From the NCBI GenBank assembly GCA_036009105.1, contig DASYMJ010000138.1:1-22708 (forward strand): DNA of 22,708 nucleotides, read 5' to 3'. This stretch comes from JAFAVZ01 sp036009105. Lineage in GTDB: Bacteria > Acidobacteriota > Thermoanaerobaculia > Gp7-AA8. The position numbers and the translations under genes are program-made. Under the pieces are notes generated by a model. It was not told the origin of the DNA. It did not search any database and saw nothing but the letters and a program-made list of their open reading frames with translations. Position 1 is the stretch's first letter; each line of letters begins with the position of its first letter. Shown one piece after another: positions 22,024 to 22,708 of this stretch.

Positions 22024-22708
22024 AGCTCACCTTCACCACCCTCTTGCCAAAATTCTCCCCCTCGAACAGTCCGAGGAAGGCGCGCGGCGCGTTTTCCAGG
22101 CCTTCGATCACGTCTTCGCGGTAGTGGATCTTCTTCGCGGCCAGCCACTGCGCCATGTCGCGCGCGAAGTCGGGGAAGCGGTGTGCGTGGTCGGTGACGA
22201 TCAGGCCGCGCATGGTGGCGCGCTGGGTCACCAGCGGCTGGAGGTTCGGGCCCGGGCGCGGCTTAGGGTCGTTGTATTGGGAGATCAGGCCGCAGAGCGT
22301 GATGCGGGCGTGGACGTTGATGCGGCGCATCACCGCCTCCAGCACGTCGCCGCCGACATTGTCAAAGTAGACGTCGATGCCGTTCGGGCACGCCTTGTCC
22401 AGCGCGGGGCCAAGGTCTTCCTCGCGGTAGTTGATGCAGTCGTCGAAGCCGAGGTCCCCCATCACGTAGGCGCACTTTTCGACCGAGCCTGCGATGCCGA
22501 GCACGCGGCAGCCCAGCAGCTTCGCGATCTGCCCGGCGATGGAGCCGACCGCGCCGGCCGCGGCGGAGACGACCACCGTCTCGCCGGCCTTCGGCTGGCC
22601 GACGTCGAGCAGGCCGACGTACGCGGTGAGGCCGGGCATGCCGAGGACGCCGAGGTGCCAGGAGAGCGGGGCCTGGTTGGGGTCGATCTTGCGCAGGCCC
22701 TTGCCGTC
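22022..22708 (-). CDS. NADP-dependent enone/quinone oxidoreductase (MDR, prostaglandin reductase-like), N-terminus beyond window
   Basis: The last 228 residues of a medium-chain reductase; the N-terminal substrate domain lies past the window end. The first visible block LSWHLGVLGMPGLTAYVGLL is the hallmark of the leukotriene B4 12-hydroxydehydrogenase / prostaglandin reductase group (yeast and bacterial members are alkenal/one reductases, e.g. CurA-like). VVVSAAAGAVGSIAGQIAKL is the NADP-binding Rossmann loop, and DVYFDNVGGDVLEAVM is the conserved strand-5 block. No zinc ligands are present, as expected. It reduces a conjugated C=C bond of ketones or aldehydes with NADPH. It is first in direction among the genes visible in this operon. 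Confidence 0.93.
   Translation of the reverse strand, partial: DGKGLRKIDPNQAPLSWHLGVLGMPGLTAYVGLLDVGQPKAGETVVVSAAAGAVGSIAGQIAKLLGCRVLGIAGSVEKCAYVMGDLGFDDCINYREEDLGPALDKACPNGIDVYFDNVGGDVLEAVMRRINVHARITLCGLISQYNDPKPRPGPNLQPLVTQRATMRGLIVTDHAHRFPDFARDMAQWLAAKKIHYREDVIEGLENAPRAFLGLFEGENFGKRVVKVS

Noticed and set aside
18863..22708. The catabolic operon as a novel pathway.
   Set aside because: Each enzyme belongs to a common family and the order is typical of many catabolic clusters; without the rest of the operon no new pathway can be argued.

Overview
The window is GC-rich and carries outer-membrane proteins (an OmpW-like barrel, a TonB-dependent receptor and two lipoproteins), so it comes from a Gram-negative-type bacterium. 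The mix of a STAND/BTAD regulator, NHL and PQQ propellers, a CYP152-like P450 and many short intergenic palindromes would fit an Acidobacteriota-like soil or sediment organism. That placement is inference; no rRNA or marker gene is present. I see no tRNA, rRNA, CRISPR array, intact insertion sequence or phage gene. There is no gene-free stretch longer than about 202 bases.

Layout. 1-612 (-): a methyltransferase cut by the window edge. 780-1433 (+): OmpW-like barrel. 1513-5039 (+): a 913-residue STAND ATPase/TPR/winged-helix/BTAD regulator translationally coupled to a secreted esterase. 5182-6885 (+): a secreted multidomain protein. 6886-7476: a palindromic element, three 11-bp-spaced direct repeats, a 43-codon remnant of a glycosyltransferase gene, and a small lipoprotein read in frame with it. 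7483-8561 (-): SdpI-like membrane protein and DODA-type dioxygenase, overlapping by ATGA. 8600-9292 (+): conserved protein of unknown function. 9265-10152 (-): exported NHL propeller. 10278-16180 (+): TonB receptor, then a lipoprotein with a c-type heme motif, a PQQ-type propeller, an MntP-like membrane protein and a 78-residue protein. 16146-17369 (-): membrane protein, a 5'-truncated HEPN-like gene and a His-Me-finger nuclease. 17572-18876 (+): cytochrome P450. 18863-22708 (-): a catabolic-looking operon of enone/quinone reductase, enoyl-CoA hydratase, MFS transporter and Zn alcohol dehydrogenase, with two ATGA overlaps.

How the genes may work together. The 10278-16180 block reads as an uptake/oxidation module: an outer-membrane receptor, a heme lipoprotein, a quinoprotein-like propeller and a metal-efflux-like protein. 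The 17572-22708 block reads as oxidation of a hydrophobic substrate: P450, alcohol dehydrogenase, CoA-ester hydration and double-bond reduction, plus a transporter.

The most unusual DNA-level signal is a family of four intergenic elements (A 631-711, B 1438-1492, C 6888-6968, D 21949-22023). Each is built from tandem 7-bp units that are repeated in inverted orientation around a short GGAG or GTAG stem. The unit sequences differ between elements but share one degenerate pattern. The second is a three-copy 11-bp-period direct repeat at 6970-7002 with the geometry of a SARP/BTAD operator.
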